A stretch of DNA of 44,540 nucleotides from an uncultured Allomuricauda sp. (GCF_937884665.1 NZ_CAKZYF010000129.1:1-44540); one strand, 5' to 3'; shown: positions 9,255 to 17,545, numbered from the stretch's first letter. Translations and numbers: made by a program. The notes: generated from the sequence alone by a model not told the origin.

Positions 9255-9284
9255 AAAATTTATTATGCATGCATAATAAATTTT
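9255..9284. promoter_or_regulatory. perfect 30-bp palindrome, probable operator of the Fe-S oxidoreductase operon
   Basis: The half-site AAAATTTATTATGCA (9255-9269) is followed directly by its exact reverse complement (9270-9284), with no loop and no mismatch over 15 base pairs. The core is TTATGCATGCATAA. It sits 16 nt after the mlaD stop and immediately before an exact -7 element (9286-9293). It is AT-rich and loopless, so it is a poor terminator and looks like a dimeric repressor site (MarR-type operators are often palindromes of this kind). The regulator is unknown. Confidence 0.65.
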
Positions 9285-9285
9285 G

Positions 9286-9293
9286 TAATTTTG
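9286..9293 (+). promoter_or_regulatory. candidate promoter -7 element for the Fe-S oxidoreductase operon
   Basis: TAATTTTG matches TAnnTTTG exactly and ends 9 nt before the ATG at 9303, so the mRNA leader would be only a few nucleotides. The palindrome at 9255-9284 would occupy the -33 region, so a bound protein would block RNA polymerase. Confidence 0.45.
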
Positions 9294-9302
9294 AAGTTAG
9301 CT

Positions 9303-10637
9303 ATGTCAATGACCTCATATATACCAAATATCGTGTTCGCAATTCTCCTTTCACTAGGTATTGGTTATTTTGTTAAAAATGTAAAAAAACTCACTAGAAA
9401 CATCAAATTGGGTAGGGACGTAGATGTTAGTGATAACAAACCACAGCGTTGGAAAAATATGGCCCGGATTGCACTGGGCCAGACCAAAATGGTGGTACGT
9501 CCAATCGCTGGTATCATGCACATAATTGTGTATGTTGGCTTTGTTATCATCAATATCGAGGTATTGGAAATCATTATTGATGGCATTTTGGGGACACATC
9601 GGGTTTTTGCCCCATTAGGTAGTATTTACGACTTTTTAATTGGTTCTTTTGAAATTCTTGCTTTCTTGGTGGTAGTTGCGGTGGTGGTTTTTTGGGTACG
9701 TAGAAATACCATCCGACTAAAACGTTTCTTTAAACCTGAAATGGAGGGTTGGCCCAAAAAAGACGGTAATCTTATCCTCTACATCGAGCTGGTGCTTATG
9801 GGTCTGTTCCTCACGATGAATGCCGCTGATTTTCAACTGCAGCAATTGGATGCCCCCCACTATGTAAAAGCAGGGGCTTTTCCGATAAGTCAGTACATCG
9901 CCTTGCTTTTTCAAGGGTTGTCCATACCTACTTTGATACTTGTGGAAAGAGTTGCCTGGTGGCTGCACATAGTAGGTATTTTAGCATTTTTGAATTACCT
10001 CTACTATTCCAAGCACCTTCATATTTTGTTGGCCTTTCCAAACACCTATTATGGCAAACTGAAACCTCAAGGGGCATTCAGTAATGTGCAATCGGTAACC
10101 AATGAAGTGAAGCTGATGATGGACCCTTCCGCAGATCCGTTTGCAGCTCCTGCCGAAGATGATTCGGCTGAACCCGAAAAATTTGGAGCCTCTGACGTAA
10201 TGGATTTGAATTGGGTGCAACTTTTGAACGCATATACCTGTACTGAATGTGGAAGATGTACTTCCGAATGTCCGGCGAATCAGACCGGTAAAAAATTATC
10301 GCCACGAAAAATAATGATGGATACCCGGGACAGATTGGAAGAAGTGGGAAAAAACATTGATGCCAATAAGGGCAAATTTGTGCCGGATGGAAAACAGTTG
10401 TTGGATAATTACATCACAAAAGAAGAACTCTGGGCCTGTACTACTTGCAATGCATGTGTGCAAGCTTGCCCAATAAGCATAGACCCGCTTTCCATTATTG
10501 TGGAAATGCGGCGTTTTTTGGTAATGGAGCAGTCCGCGGCACCCATGGAACTGAACAATATGATGTCCAATATTGAAAATAACGGTGCTCCTTGGCCTTA
10601 TAACCAGATGGACCGGTTAAACTGGGTAAATGAATAA
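9303..10637 (+). CDS. membrane (Fe-S)-binding oxidoreductase, heterodisulfide-reductase/NarI-like
   Basis: Predicted inner-membrane electron-transfer protein. The N-terminal ~240 residues contain about five or six hydrophobic helices (e.g. ILLSLGIGYFV, IIVYVGFVIINI, ILAFLVVVAVVVFWV, LILYIELVLMGLFL). The C-terminal half carries two [4Fe-4S] motifs, CTECGRCTSECP (Cys313, 316, 319, 323) and CTTCNACVQACP (Cys379, 382, 385, 389). I choose the ATG at 9303 (444 residues); a TTG at 9291 would lie inside the -7 element. It overlaps the next gene by 8 bp, so the two are translationally coupled. Such proteins can pass electrons between a flavoprotein and quinones; the donor is not in the window. Confidence 0.9.
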   Translation: MSMTSYIPNIVFAILLSLGIGYFVKNVKKLTRNIKLGRDVDVSDNKPQRWKNMARIALGQTKMVVRPIAGIMHIIVYVGFVIINIEVLEIIIDGILGTHRVFAPLGSIYDFLIGSFEILAFLVVVAVVVFWVRRNTIRLKRFFKPEMEGWPKKDGNLILYIELVLMGLFLTMNAADFQLQQLDAPHYVKAGAFPISQYIALLFQGLSIPTLILVERVAWWLHIVGILAFLNYLYYSKHLHILLAFPNTYYGKLKPQGAFSNVQSVTNEVKLMMDPSADPFAAPAEDDSAEPEKFGASDVMDLNWVQLLNAYTCTECGRCTSECPANQTGKKLSPRKIMMDTRDRLEEVGKNIDANKGKFVPDGKQLLDNYITKEELWACTTCNACVQACPISIDPLSIIVEMRRFLVMEQSAAPMELNNMMSNIENNGAPWPYNQMDRLNWVNE

Positions 10638-11433
10638 TATGGAGATTATGGCTGAAGTACTTCAAGTAAGAACAATGGAGGAATTTATGGCTCAAGGAAT
10701 TCAACCCGAAATTTTGTTTTGGGTAGGTTCTGCGGGCAGTTATGATGATCGTGCCAAAAAGATTTCCCGTGCCTTCGTAAAGATACTGAATCGGGCCAAG
10801 GTAGATTTTGCGGTCCTAGGGCCTGAGGAAAGCTGTACTGGAGACGTGGCCAAACGTGCAGGCAATGAATTCCTGTTTCAAATGCAGGCCATGATGAACA
10901 TTGAAGTTTTGAACGGTTACGAAATAAAACGGATTGTAACCTGTGACCCGCATTCATTCAATACGTTGAAAAACGAATATCCCAGTTTGGGAGGCTCCTA
11001 TGATGTGGTGCATCATACGCAATATATCAAAGAATTGATTGATGCCAAGCGACTTACTTTGGAAGGCCAGGTCTACAAGGAAAAAAGGATCACGTTTCAC
11101 GACCCTTGTTATTTAGGGAGGGCCAACTCAGTCTATGACGCCCCAAGGGATATTATCAAGAAAACCAACGCCAACATAGTGGAAATGAAGCGACACAAAA
11201 AAACAGCGCTTTGCTGTGGCGCCGGTGGGGCGCAAATGTTTAAGGAACCTGAAAAAGGAGATATGGACATCAATATCCTGCGAACCAAGGATGCCTTGGA
11301 AACCAATCCGAATATTATTGCAACGGGTTGTCCTTACTGCAATACAATGATGACCGATGGTATCAAGGCCCATGAAAAAGAGGATACCATCCAGGTTTTG
11401 GATGTTGCCGAATTAATCGCAAACTCTTTATAA
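10630..11433 (+). CDS. (Fe-S)-binding protein with CCG domains (HdrB/GlpC-like)
   Basis: Soluble partner of the membrane oxidoreductase, probably binding an iron-sulfur cluster through cysteine-rich (CCG) domains. The second CCG domain is clear: FHDPCYLGRAN, ALCCGAGGAQMF and ATGCPYCNTMM. The first is degenerate (GPEESCTGDVAKRAGNEFLF, then VTCDPHSFN), as is common in this subfamily. Length is 267 residues. Start ATG at 10630 overlaps the previous stop; a second in-frame ATG at 10639 is possible. The next gene starts 1 nt after the stop region, so three genes form a tight operon. Confidence 0.9.
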   Translation: MNNMEIMAEVLQVRTMEEFMAQGIQPEILFWVGSAGSYDDRAKKISRAFVKILNRAKVDFAVLGPEESCTGDVAKRAGNEFLFQMQAMMNIEVLNGYEIKRIVTCDPHSFNTLKNEYPSLGGSYDVVHHTQYIKELIDAKRLTLEGQVYKEKRITFHDPCYLGRANSVYDAPRDIIKKTNANIVEMKRHKKTALCCGAGGAQMFKEPEKGDMDINILRTKDALETNPNIIATGCPYCNTMMTDGIKAHEKEDTIQVLDVAELIANSL

Positions 11434-11434
11434 A

Positions 11435-11920
11435 ATGCTGGTCGCCTTTGAGAGCTTACCGGATACAGCAAGAATTTGGATATACCAATGCAACCGTACT
11501 TTTTCCGCGGAGGAATTGGAAGAAGTAACGACAATGACACAAGCTTTCCTTACCCAATGGACCGCTCATGGCGCAAACCTAAAAGCAGGTTTCCAAATTC
11601 CATACAATCGTTTTTTGGTCATTGGTTTGGATCAGTCCGTTAACAGTGCTTCGGGTTGTTCCATTGATGCTTCTGTCCATTTTATACAGCTTTTGGAACA
11701 AAAATTTAAGGTAGATTTACTGGACAAAATGAATGTCTCCTACAAACAGGGTGATTTTGTGGCATATAAACCTTTAAAGGACTTTAAGAAAATGGCCAAA
11801 GAGCGGGCGGTATCAAAAAACACAATAGTTTTTAATAATTTGGTCACCACAAAACAAGAATATTTGGACCACTGGGAAGTCCCTGCCTCAGAGAGTTGGC
11901 ATTCTCGTTTTGTCCATTAG
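11435..11920 (+). CDS. conserved Bacteroidota protein of unknown function
   Basis: A 161-residue soluble protein without signal peptide or membrane segment. Homologous proteins in Bacteroidota are often labelled 'ABC transporter ATPase', but no Walker A or B motif is visible here, so that name is unjustified. Recognisable features are IWIYQCNRTFSAEE near the N-terminus and a central FLVIGLDQS.NSASGCSIDASVHFI segment. It follows the CCG protein with a 1-nt gap and is presumably cotranscribed with the Fe-S genes, suggesting an accessory role. Function unknown. Confidence 0.8.
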   Translation: MLVAFESLPDTARIWIYQCNRTFSAEELEEVTTMTQAFLTQWTAHGANLKAGFQIPYNRFLVIGLDQSVNSASGCSIDASVHFIQLLEQKFKVDLLDKMNVSYKQGDFVAYKPLKDFKKMAKERAVSKNTIVFNNLVTTKQEYLDHWEVPASESWHSRFVH

Positions 11921-11957
11921 ACTTTTGGAACCAAGAAACAGTTTAAAACACACCGGG

Positions 11958-12821
11958 ATGCTACGTAAAGTTTTGTTATCGTTAATTTTATCTGGTATGT
12001 CCCTTGGGGGATATGCCCAGCACGAAGTTTTGTCCAATACCCTAATTTTTTACGCTCCTTTTGACGGAGATACCCAAGCGCAATTTGCAGTCGGTGATAC
12101 CGACATTTATACGGCTTTAGATAGAAAAGTGCTTCAAGCTGCAAAGAAGGGTTTGGAAGGCTCTAATACTGTTTTGGCGAAGGATGTGGGATTACATGGG
12201 GATGCTCTGGAATTCAAAAAGAAAGGGAAACCGGTAGTATTTTATGATGCGTTCAAAAATATGGGCTATTCCAAAGAATCCTGGAGTGGTGCCATTTCCT
12301 TTTGGTTGCGACTGGATCCTGCCCAAGATTTGGAACCTGGGTTTTGCGACCCCATCCAGATTACGGACGTCAATTACAATGATGCGTCAATATGGGTTGA
12401 TTTTACTAAAGCAAATCCCAGGGATTTTAGATTGGGGGTACTTGGCGATCTATCAGCATGGAATCCTCAAAAATTGGGACCTGACAACAACCCGGAATTT
12501 GAAAAAAGACTCGTCCGTGTCAAAACACCTCCTTTTTCAAGAGCGAGTTGGACCCATATCGTAATCAACTTTTCCAAACTGGGGACTTCATCCGCCACAT
12601 CCCATCTCTTTATCAATGGCGCTTTGCAAGGAAGTGTACAGAAAATAGCGGACCCCTTTACCTGGGAAGAAGAAAAAGCCAAGATTTTTCTTGGACTGAA
12701 CTATATCGGACTGATGGATGAACTTTCCGTTTTTGAACGACCTCTTTCCACAGAAGCCATCGATAAATTGTTTCGTGTGAAATCGTTAAAAACCCTGATT
12801 TCAGGGAAACACCAAGAATAG
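11958..12821 (+). CDS. secreted LamG/concanavalin A-like domain protein
   Basis: A 287-residue protein with a signal peptide (MLRKVLLSLILSGMSLGGYAQ). The mature part has the LamG-like pattern of carbohydrate- or protein-binding jelly-roll domains: TLIFYAPFDGDT, SGAISFWLRLDP, ASWTHIVINFSKLG, SHLFINGALQGS and the closing LMDELSVFERPLSTEAI. The ATG at 11958 is chosen because it starts directly at the signal peptide; an upstream TTG (11910) overlaps the previous gene and adds 16 non-signal residues. No catalytic domain is seen. It may bind glycans at the cell surface; the ligand is unknown. Confidence 0.8.
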   Translation: MLRKVLLSLILSGMSLGGYAQHEVLSNTLIFYAPFDGDTQAQFAVGDTDIYTALDRKVLQAAKKGLEGSNTVLAKDVGLHGDALEFKKKGKPVVFYDAFKNMGYSKESWSGAISFWLRLDPAQDLEPGFCDPIQITDVNYNDASIWVDFTKANPRDFRLGVLGDLSAWNPQKLGPDNNPEFEKRLVRVKTPPFSRASWTHIVINFSKLGTSSATSHLFINGALQGSVQKIADPFTWEEEKAKIFLGLNYIGLMDELSVFERPLSTEAIDKLFRVKSLKTLISGKHQE

Positions 12822-12925
12822 GAAAACGCAATATTTTAAACCTTGTTTGTTTGTTTATCCTTTCCAAGAAGCACTGGAAAAGAGGCTTTTCATGGGCAAA
12901 GGGTATTAAATTATCCAAAATACGT

Positions 12926-12955
12926 TTTGTTCTTTAACGAAATACAATAATTTTA
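12926..12955 (+). promoter_or_regulatory. promoter of the GH3/serine hydrolase genes
   Basis: TTTG (12926-12929), an 18-nt spacer and TAATTTTA (12948-12955; one mismatch to TAnnTTTG) match the two-part Bacteroidota promoter. The ATG of the GH3 gene is 33 nt after the -7 element. This is the best two-element match found in the window. Confidence 0.55.
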
Positions 12956-12988
12956 TACGGATAAAGTTCAGGTTCTAGAAGAAGCTTT

Positions 12989-14704
12989 ATGCAATTAAAC
13001 TATTACTTTCCTCTCTTTTTATTGTTTTTTTTAGGAGTCAAAGGGCAGCATCCGTTGATTGCCACCGACACTTTGGGTCAAATGCAGTGGGTGGAAGAGA
13101 CCTATCAAAATATGTCACCCGAAGAACGGGTGGCCCAACTTTTTATGGTCAGCGTAAGTTCCAATGCAAGTAAGACCACAACCGATAAATTGGCCAGGCT
13201 CATTGAGGAACAGAAAATAGGGGGTGTTATTTTTCTCAAAGGAGGGCCTGTGCAACAAGCAAAGCTTACGAATGCTTTTCAAGCTAGGTCCAAGATACCG
13301 CTACTGATTGGTACGGATGCCGAATGGGGTCTCGCCATGCGACTTGACTCGACCTATGCATTTCCTTGGAACATGACCCTGGGCGCCATCCAAGATGACA
13401 GTATTATTGAAAAAGTGGGATTCCAAATCGGCAAACATTCCAAACGCATGGGAGTTCATATAAACTTTGCCCCGGATATTGATGTAAACAACAATACAAG
13501 AAATCCCATTATAGGAAACCGTTCTTTCGGGGAGTCCCCTCGGAATGTTGCCCAAAAAGGATATGCTTTTATGAAGGGTATGGAAATGGCCGGCATTTTA
13601 TCCTGTGGAAAGCATTTTCCGGGACATGGAGATACCGATGTGGATTCGCACAAAGCATTACCGCTAATTGAAGCGGATAGGCAAAGACTGGATTCCATTG
13701 AGTTATATCCCTTTAAACAACTCATCAAAAAAGGATTGAGTGCCGTAATGGTAGCGCATTTGGATGTTCCTTGTCTCGAAAGTAGGGATGGGCACCCTTC
13801 CTCACTTTCAAAAAGTATCATCTCCGATCTCTTGATAAAAGAGCTCAATTTTAAAGGTCTGGTCTTTACAGATGCGTTAAACATGAAAGCCGTTTCCCAG
13901 TTTGCGGAAGAAGGTGAGGTGGAGTTGGAAGCTTTTTTGGCGGGAAGCGATGTTTTGTTGATGCCCCAAAATCCAATCGCATCAAAAGAGCGCCTTCTAA
14001 AGGCATTGGAAGCGGGAACCATTTCAATGAAAAGACTTGAGTTGTCCGTTAAAAAAATCTTGATGGCCAAATACAAGGTAGGGCTTCACCAATATGTTCC
14101 CGTGGAAGAAGAACAAATGATCGCAGACCTGAACGGATTAGATAACGATATCCTCTATGAAACTTGCATGGAGGAGGCCCTTACCGTAGCTAAGAACAAT
14201 TTTGGGCTATTGCCGATAAAAAAGCTTGAAAACAAGCGTATTGCTTATGTGGAATTTGGAGATTCAAGTGGAGAAGCGTTTTATAAAATGCTCGCTAACT
14301 ACGCAAAGGTCACCTGGGTCAAAGAAAAGGATATCGCCGCATATCGCAAGAAGTTGGCTGAGTTCAATTTGGTAATTATAGGTTTTCACAAAAGTAACGC
14401 ATCGCCTTGGAAGCCCTATAAAATGAACGATAGGGAACTTTTTTGGTTACAGGAAATCGCAAAGTTGAGGACAAGCAATACGATTTTAACTGTTTTTTCA
14501 AAACCCTACGCCCTTCTTGATATCGTTAACTTTAATACCATTGATGCCATGGTGTTGGGATATCAAAATAGTAGGATAGCGCAAGAGAAAGCGGCCCAAG
14601 CTATTTTTGGGGCGTTTGGAGCAAAGGGTAGGTTGCCGGTTTCCGCGGGGTCCCCATTTCCAGTGGGTACGGGAGTTGATACGAAGCCTTTGCAACGTTT
14701 GTGA
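12989..14704 (+). CDS. GH3 beta-N-acetylglucosaminidase (NagZ-like), N-terminal half of an interrupted fusion
   Basis: Predicted exported enzyme removing N-acetylglucosamine from peptidoglycan or chitin-type fragments. Signal peptide at residues 1-19. The GH3 barrel contains KHFPGHGDTDVDSH (208-221; the NagZ-type His/Asp general acid-base loop) and FTDALNM with nucleophile Asp295. A second alpha/beta domain follows from about 390. The frame ends at TGA 14702-14704 after PLQRL. Reading through this codon continues in the same frame into the serine hydrolase at 14729, with residues YSIPERVG bridging. In related Flavobacteriia the two domains are, to my knowledge, commonly one protein of about 970-1000 residues, which equals the combined length here. 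Confidence 0.9.
   Translation: MQLNYYFPLFLLFFLGVKGQHPLIATDTLGQMQWVEETYQNMSPEERVAQLFMVSVSSNASKTTTDKLARLIEEQKIGGVIFLKGGPVQQAKLTNAFQARSKIPLLIGTDAEWGLAMRLDSTYAFPWNMTLGAIQDDSIIEKVGFQIGKHSKRMGVHINFAPDIDVNNNTRNPIIGNRSFGESPRNVAQKGYAFMKGMEMAGILSCGKHFPGHGDTDVDSHKALPLIEADRQRLDSIELYPFKQLIKKGLSAVMVAHLDVPCLESRDGHPSSLSKSIISDLLIKELNFKGLVFTDALNMKAVSQFAEEGEVELEAFLAGSDVLLMPQNPIASKERLLKALEAGTISMKRLELSVKKILMAKYKVGLHQYVPVEEEQMIADLNGLDNDILYETCMEEALTVAKNNFGLLPIKKLENKRIAYVEFGDSSGEAFYKMLANYAKVTWVKEKDIAAYRKKLAEFNLVIIGFHKSNASPWKPYKMNDRELFWLQEIAKLRTSNTILTVFSKPYALLDIVNFNTIDAMVLGYQNSRIAQEKAAQAIFGAFGAKGRLPVSAGSPFPVGTGVDTKPLQRL
14702..14704 (+). other. in-frame TGA separating GH3 and serine-hydrolase domains
   Basis: The single TGA lies between two domains in the same reading frame, and the eight codons between it and the downstream ATG (14729) are open. 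One base change (for example GGA to TGA, Gly to stop) explains the interruption. It may be a real nonsense mutation, a sequencing error or a readthrough site. Confidence 0.7.
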
Positions 14705-14728
14705 TATTCAATCCCGGAGCGGGTAGGC

Positions 14729-15898
14729 ATGAGTTCCAAGAGACTGGGTCAGGTGGATAGTTTGGTTCAGATAGGTCTCGATTCGCTGATGTTTCCCGGG
14801 GCGCAGGTGCTTATCGCCAAAAAAGGAAGGATTATTTACAACCGGGCCTTTGGAAAGACCACGTATTCCTCGAGTACTACCGTAGACCGTGAGCACATCT
14901 ACGATTTGGCCTCTTTGACCAAAATTTTGTCCACATTGCCCATGCTCATGAAAATGGAAGAAGAAGGTCATATTGCGCTCAATGATACTTTTAAAGACCT
15001 GATTCCCGAGTATATGGACTCTGAGTTAAAGGATGTGACAGTACTCAAAGCGCTTTCCCATTACGGACGTCTGCCAGCTTGGATCGCATTTTATGTCGAT
15101 ACCTTATCCGAGGAAGGGAAACCCTCAGCAGATTTTTACCGGAATCATCCCGCAGATGGTTTTCCGTATCAGGTTGCGGATAATTTGTATTTGACCGATG
15201 CGTACCAAGATTCCATTTATAATCGAATTGGCAGACAAGAATTGAAATCCAACAGGTATCGCTATAGTGATGTTGGGTATTACGTGTTCAAAAAATACAT
15301 TGAGGATTTTTACAAAAAACCACTGGATGAGCTGGTATATTCCAATTTCTATAGACCTATGGGCCTTCAATACACCACGTTTAACCCCTTGAAGAAATTC
15401 CCAAAAGACCAATTGATTCCCACGGAGGAGGATGGTTATTTTCGATATCAGACCGTCCAAGGTTATGTCCATGATATGGGTGCTGCCATGCAGGGTGGTG
15501 TGGGGGGGCATGCCGGTCTTTTCAGCAATGCCAACGAGGTCGCCAAAATTATGCAAATGTATCTTCAGGGAGGAGTGTACGGGGGAAAACGCTTTATAAG
15601 CGATAGGACCATCCAGAAATTCAACACCTGCTATTTTTGTCACAAACAGGTACGCCGGGGGGTAGGTTTTGATAAACCGCAACTCAAGGAAAAGGGTCCT
15701 ACCTGTGGTTGCGTATCCCGAAAAAGTTTCGGGCATAGTGGGTTTACGGGGACCTATACCTGGGCAGACCCAGAGGAAGAACTTGTTTATGTTTTTCTAT
15801 CCAATCGTACATATCCCACCGCCAGCAATACACTTTTGGTCAAATCAGGTTTGCGGACAAGAATACAACAAGCAATTTATGATGCCATTATTGATTAA
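14729..15898 (+). CDS. beta-lactamase-fold serine hydrolase (class C/PBP4-like), C-terminal half of an interrupted fusion
   Basis: Serine hydrolase of the beta-lactamase/transpeptidase-like family, probably acting on peptidoglycan peptides or D-amino esters. Motifs: SLTK (62-65, catalytic Ser62/Lys65), RYSDVGY (Tyr179-Ser-Asp, second motif) and FGHSGFTGT (HxG-type third motif). As a separate gene it would begin at ATG 14729 (389 residues) but then has no signal peptide, although this family normally works outside the cytoplasm. That supports its origin as the C-terminal domain of the upstream GH3 protein, which does have one. No ribosome-site or promoter is evident in the 24-nt gap. Confidence 0.88.
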   Translation: MSSKRLGQVDSLVQIGLDSLMFPGAQVLIAKKGRIIYNRAFGKTTYSSSTTVDREHIYDLASLTKILSTLPMLMKMEEEGHIALNDTFKDLIPEYMDSELKDVTVLKALSHYGRLPAWIAFYVDTLSEEGKPSADFYRNHPADGFPYQVADNLYLTDAYQDSIYNRIGRQELKSNRYRYSDVGYYVFKKYIEDFYKKPLDELVYSNFYRPMGLQYTTFNPLKKFPKDQLIPTEEDGYFRYQTVQGYVHDMGAAMQGGVGGHAGLFSNANEVAKIMQMYLQGGVYGGKRFISDRTIQKFNTCYFCHKQVRRGVGFDKPQLKEKGPTCGCVSRKSFGHSGFTGTYTWADPEEELVYVFLSNRTYPTASNTLLVKSGLRTRIQQAIYDAIID

Positions 15899-15922
15899 AG
15901 GCGCAAAATTGCTTTAGATTTG
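15891..15922 (+). promoter_or_regulatory. candidate promoter of bshA
   Basis: TTG (15891-15893), 21 nt spacer and TAGATTTG (15915-15922, exact TAnnTTTG). The -7 element ends only 5 nt before the bshA ATG, so transcription would begin at or next to the start codon (leaderless or nearly so). Confidence 0.45.
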
Positions 15923-15927
15923 TTATT

Positions 15928-17070
15928 ATGAAGATTGCTATAGTTTGTTATCCCACTTTTGGTGGGAGTGGCGTTGTGGCCACAGAATTAGGAATAGCAC
16001 TTGCCGAAAGGGGGCATGAAATACATTTCGTAACATACAAACAGCCAGTGAGACTGGGATTATTGGGGAACAACGTACACTTTCATGAAGTCCACGTTCC
16101 CGAGTATCCTCTTTTTCATTATCAACCCTATGAACTGGCTTTGTCCAGCAAGTTGGTGGATACTGTGAAACTCTACGGTATTGAGCTGTTACATGTCCAC
16201 TACGCCATTCCGCATGCTTATGCAGGTTACATGGCAAAAAAAATGCTTCTGGAGGAAGGAATCTACATTCCGATGATAACCACCCTGCACGGGACGGATA
16301 TAACCCTAGTGGGCAAGCATCCGTATTATAAACCAGCGGTAACTTTTAGCATTAATAAATCTGATGTGGTCACTTCCGTTTCTGAGGATTTAAAACGAAG
16401 CACATTGGAGATTTTTCATATTCAAAAAGAAGTAGAGGTCATTCCGAATTTTATCGACTCTTCCAAGTACAGTCAGGATTATACCGACTGTCAACGTACG
16501 CTAATGGCGAATGAAGATGAGCGGATAGTTACCCATATCAGCAATTTTAGAAAAGTAAAACGTATTCCGGATGTCATCCAAGTGTTTCATCGGATCCAGA
16601 AGAAAATACCGGCAAAGCTCATTATGGTCGGGGAAGGTCCCGAGAAGGAGAGCGCAGAACGGCTATGCGACCAATTAGGTATCAGTGAAAAGGTGATATT
16701 CCTCGGAAATAGTAATGAAATTGACCGAATCTTGTGTTTTTCCGATCTGTTCTTACTTCCCTCAGAATCTGAAAGTTTTGGTTTGGCCGCACTTGAAGCA
16801 ATGATAAATAGGGTAGCTATAATTTCTAGTAATACTGGTGGAATACCTGAGGTGAACAAACACGGGGTTTCCGGATTTTTAGCGGACGTGGGCGATATTG
16901 ATGAAATGGCCGAAAAGGCCATATTGATTTTAAAAGAAGATGTGACCATGGAAAAGTTCAAAGAGAATGCTAGAAATGTCGCATCAAAATTTGATATTAC
17001 CCATATTCTCCCGCTTTATGAAGAGGTCTATGAAAAGGCATACAATTCAAGGTACAAGAACTCCTACTAG
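15928..17070 (+). CDS. bshA: N-acetyl-alpha-D-glucosaminyl L-malate synthase
   Basis: GT4-family glycosyltransferase that joins GlcNAc from UDP-GlcNAc to L-malate, the first step of bacillithiol synthesis. The 380-residue protein has the BshA-typical N-terminus KIAIVCYPTFGGSGVVATEL, the HVHYAIPHAYAGYMAKKM block, TTLHGTDITLVG, and the GT4 donor-site signature SESESFGLAALEAM with GGIPEV. Length and N-terminus match the family. It is followed after 1 nt by a PrcB-like lipoprotein gene. bshB and bshC are not in the window. Confidence 0.95.
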   Translation: MKIAIVCYPTFGGSGVVATELGIALAERGHEIHFVTYKQPVRLGLLGNNVHFHEVHVPEYPLFHYQPYELALSSKLVDTVKLYGIELLHVHYAIPHAYAGYMAKKMLLEEGIYIPMITTLHGTDITLVGKHPYYKPAVTFSINKSDVVTSVSEDLKRSTLEIFHIQKEVEVIPNFIDSSKYSQDYTDCQRTLMANEDERIVTHISNFRKVKRIPDVIQVFHRIQKKIPAKLIMVGEGPEKESAERLCDQLGISEKVIFLGNSNEIDRILCFSDLFLLPSESESFGLAALEAMINRVAIISSNTGGIPEVNKHGVSGFLADVGDIDEMAEKAILILKEDVTMEKFKENARNVASKFDITHILPLYEEVYEKAYNSRYKNSY

Positions 17071-17071
17071 T

Positions 17072-17545
17072 ATGAGGGTCTTTTGGGGTATTCTATTTGG
17101 TACGTTCTTTTTCTGTCAAATGTCTTGTAATTCCCAAAAACAGGTGGTTACTGCGCAAAACACAGATAATGACCCGAGGATCAAATTGATCGATGAAGAT
17201 TTATATAGTGGTATTTATCAACTGGAGACCTCGGTGGTCAGGGACATGAAATCCCTAAAAAAGTTCTACGCACAAATCAATAAGACCCGTAAACCCGGAT
17301 TGCCCGTACCCAGTGTTGACTTTTCACAGCATACCGCGTTGATTATTTGTGCTGGGGCACAGGAGGCAGATGAAAAGGTTGGGATTTCTTTCGGCGATGA
17401 AAATGATAAAGAATTGATAATCAACATAAAAAAACACTCCGTAGCAGAATCTACTGCGAATGGGACTTCGACTATCACCTATCCGTTTTACGTGTATACT
17501 ATTCCTTCAACGATGAAATCGGTACATTTTGTCAAGCTAAAATAG
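17072..17545 (+). CDS. PrcB-like putative lipoprotein
   Basis: A 157-residue exported protein. The ATG at 17072, 1 nt after the bshA stop, starts a hydrophobic segment ending in FCQMSC, a plausible though imperfect lipobox (Cys17). The remaining ~140 residues resemble the PrcB C-terminal-type domain of 'protease complex subunit PrcB family' proteins: SLKKFYAQINKTRKPG, ALIICAGAQEADEKVGISFG, then a YPFYVYTIPS ending strand. An upstream in-frame start (16967) inside bshA is unlikely. The function is unknown; the family name comes from a subunit of a Treponema protease. Confidence 0.72.
   Translation: MRVFWGILFGTFFFCQMSCNSQKQVVTAQNTDNDPRIKLIDEDLYSGIYQLETSVVRDMKSLKKFYAQINKTRKPGLPVPSVDFSQHTALIICAGAQEADEKVGISFGDENDKELIINIKKHSVAESTANGTSTITYPFYVYTIPSTMKSVHFVKLK

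Noticed and set aside
9255..9284. Reading the 30-bp palindrome as an intrinsic terminator of mlaD
   Set aside because: Stem is AT-rich with no loop and lies directly before a -7 element; an operator explains it better.
11435..11920. Annotation as ABC transporter ATPase
   Set aside because: No Walker A (GxxGxGKS/T), signature LSGGQ or Walker B motif is visible; kept as conserved protein of unknown function.
13456..14076. 206-codon open frame antisense to the GH3 gene
   Set aside because: It lies entirely opposite a clearly conserved GH3 catalytic domain and has Ser/Pro-rich shadow composition without any recognisable motif.
15125..15736. 203-codon open frame antisense to the serine hydrolase gene
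   Set aside because: Opposite the conserved hydrolase domain; no start-site context or family features.
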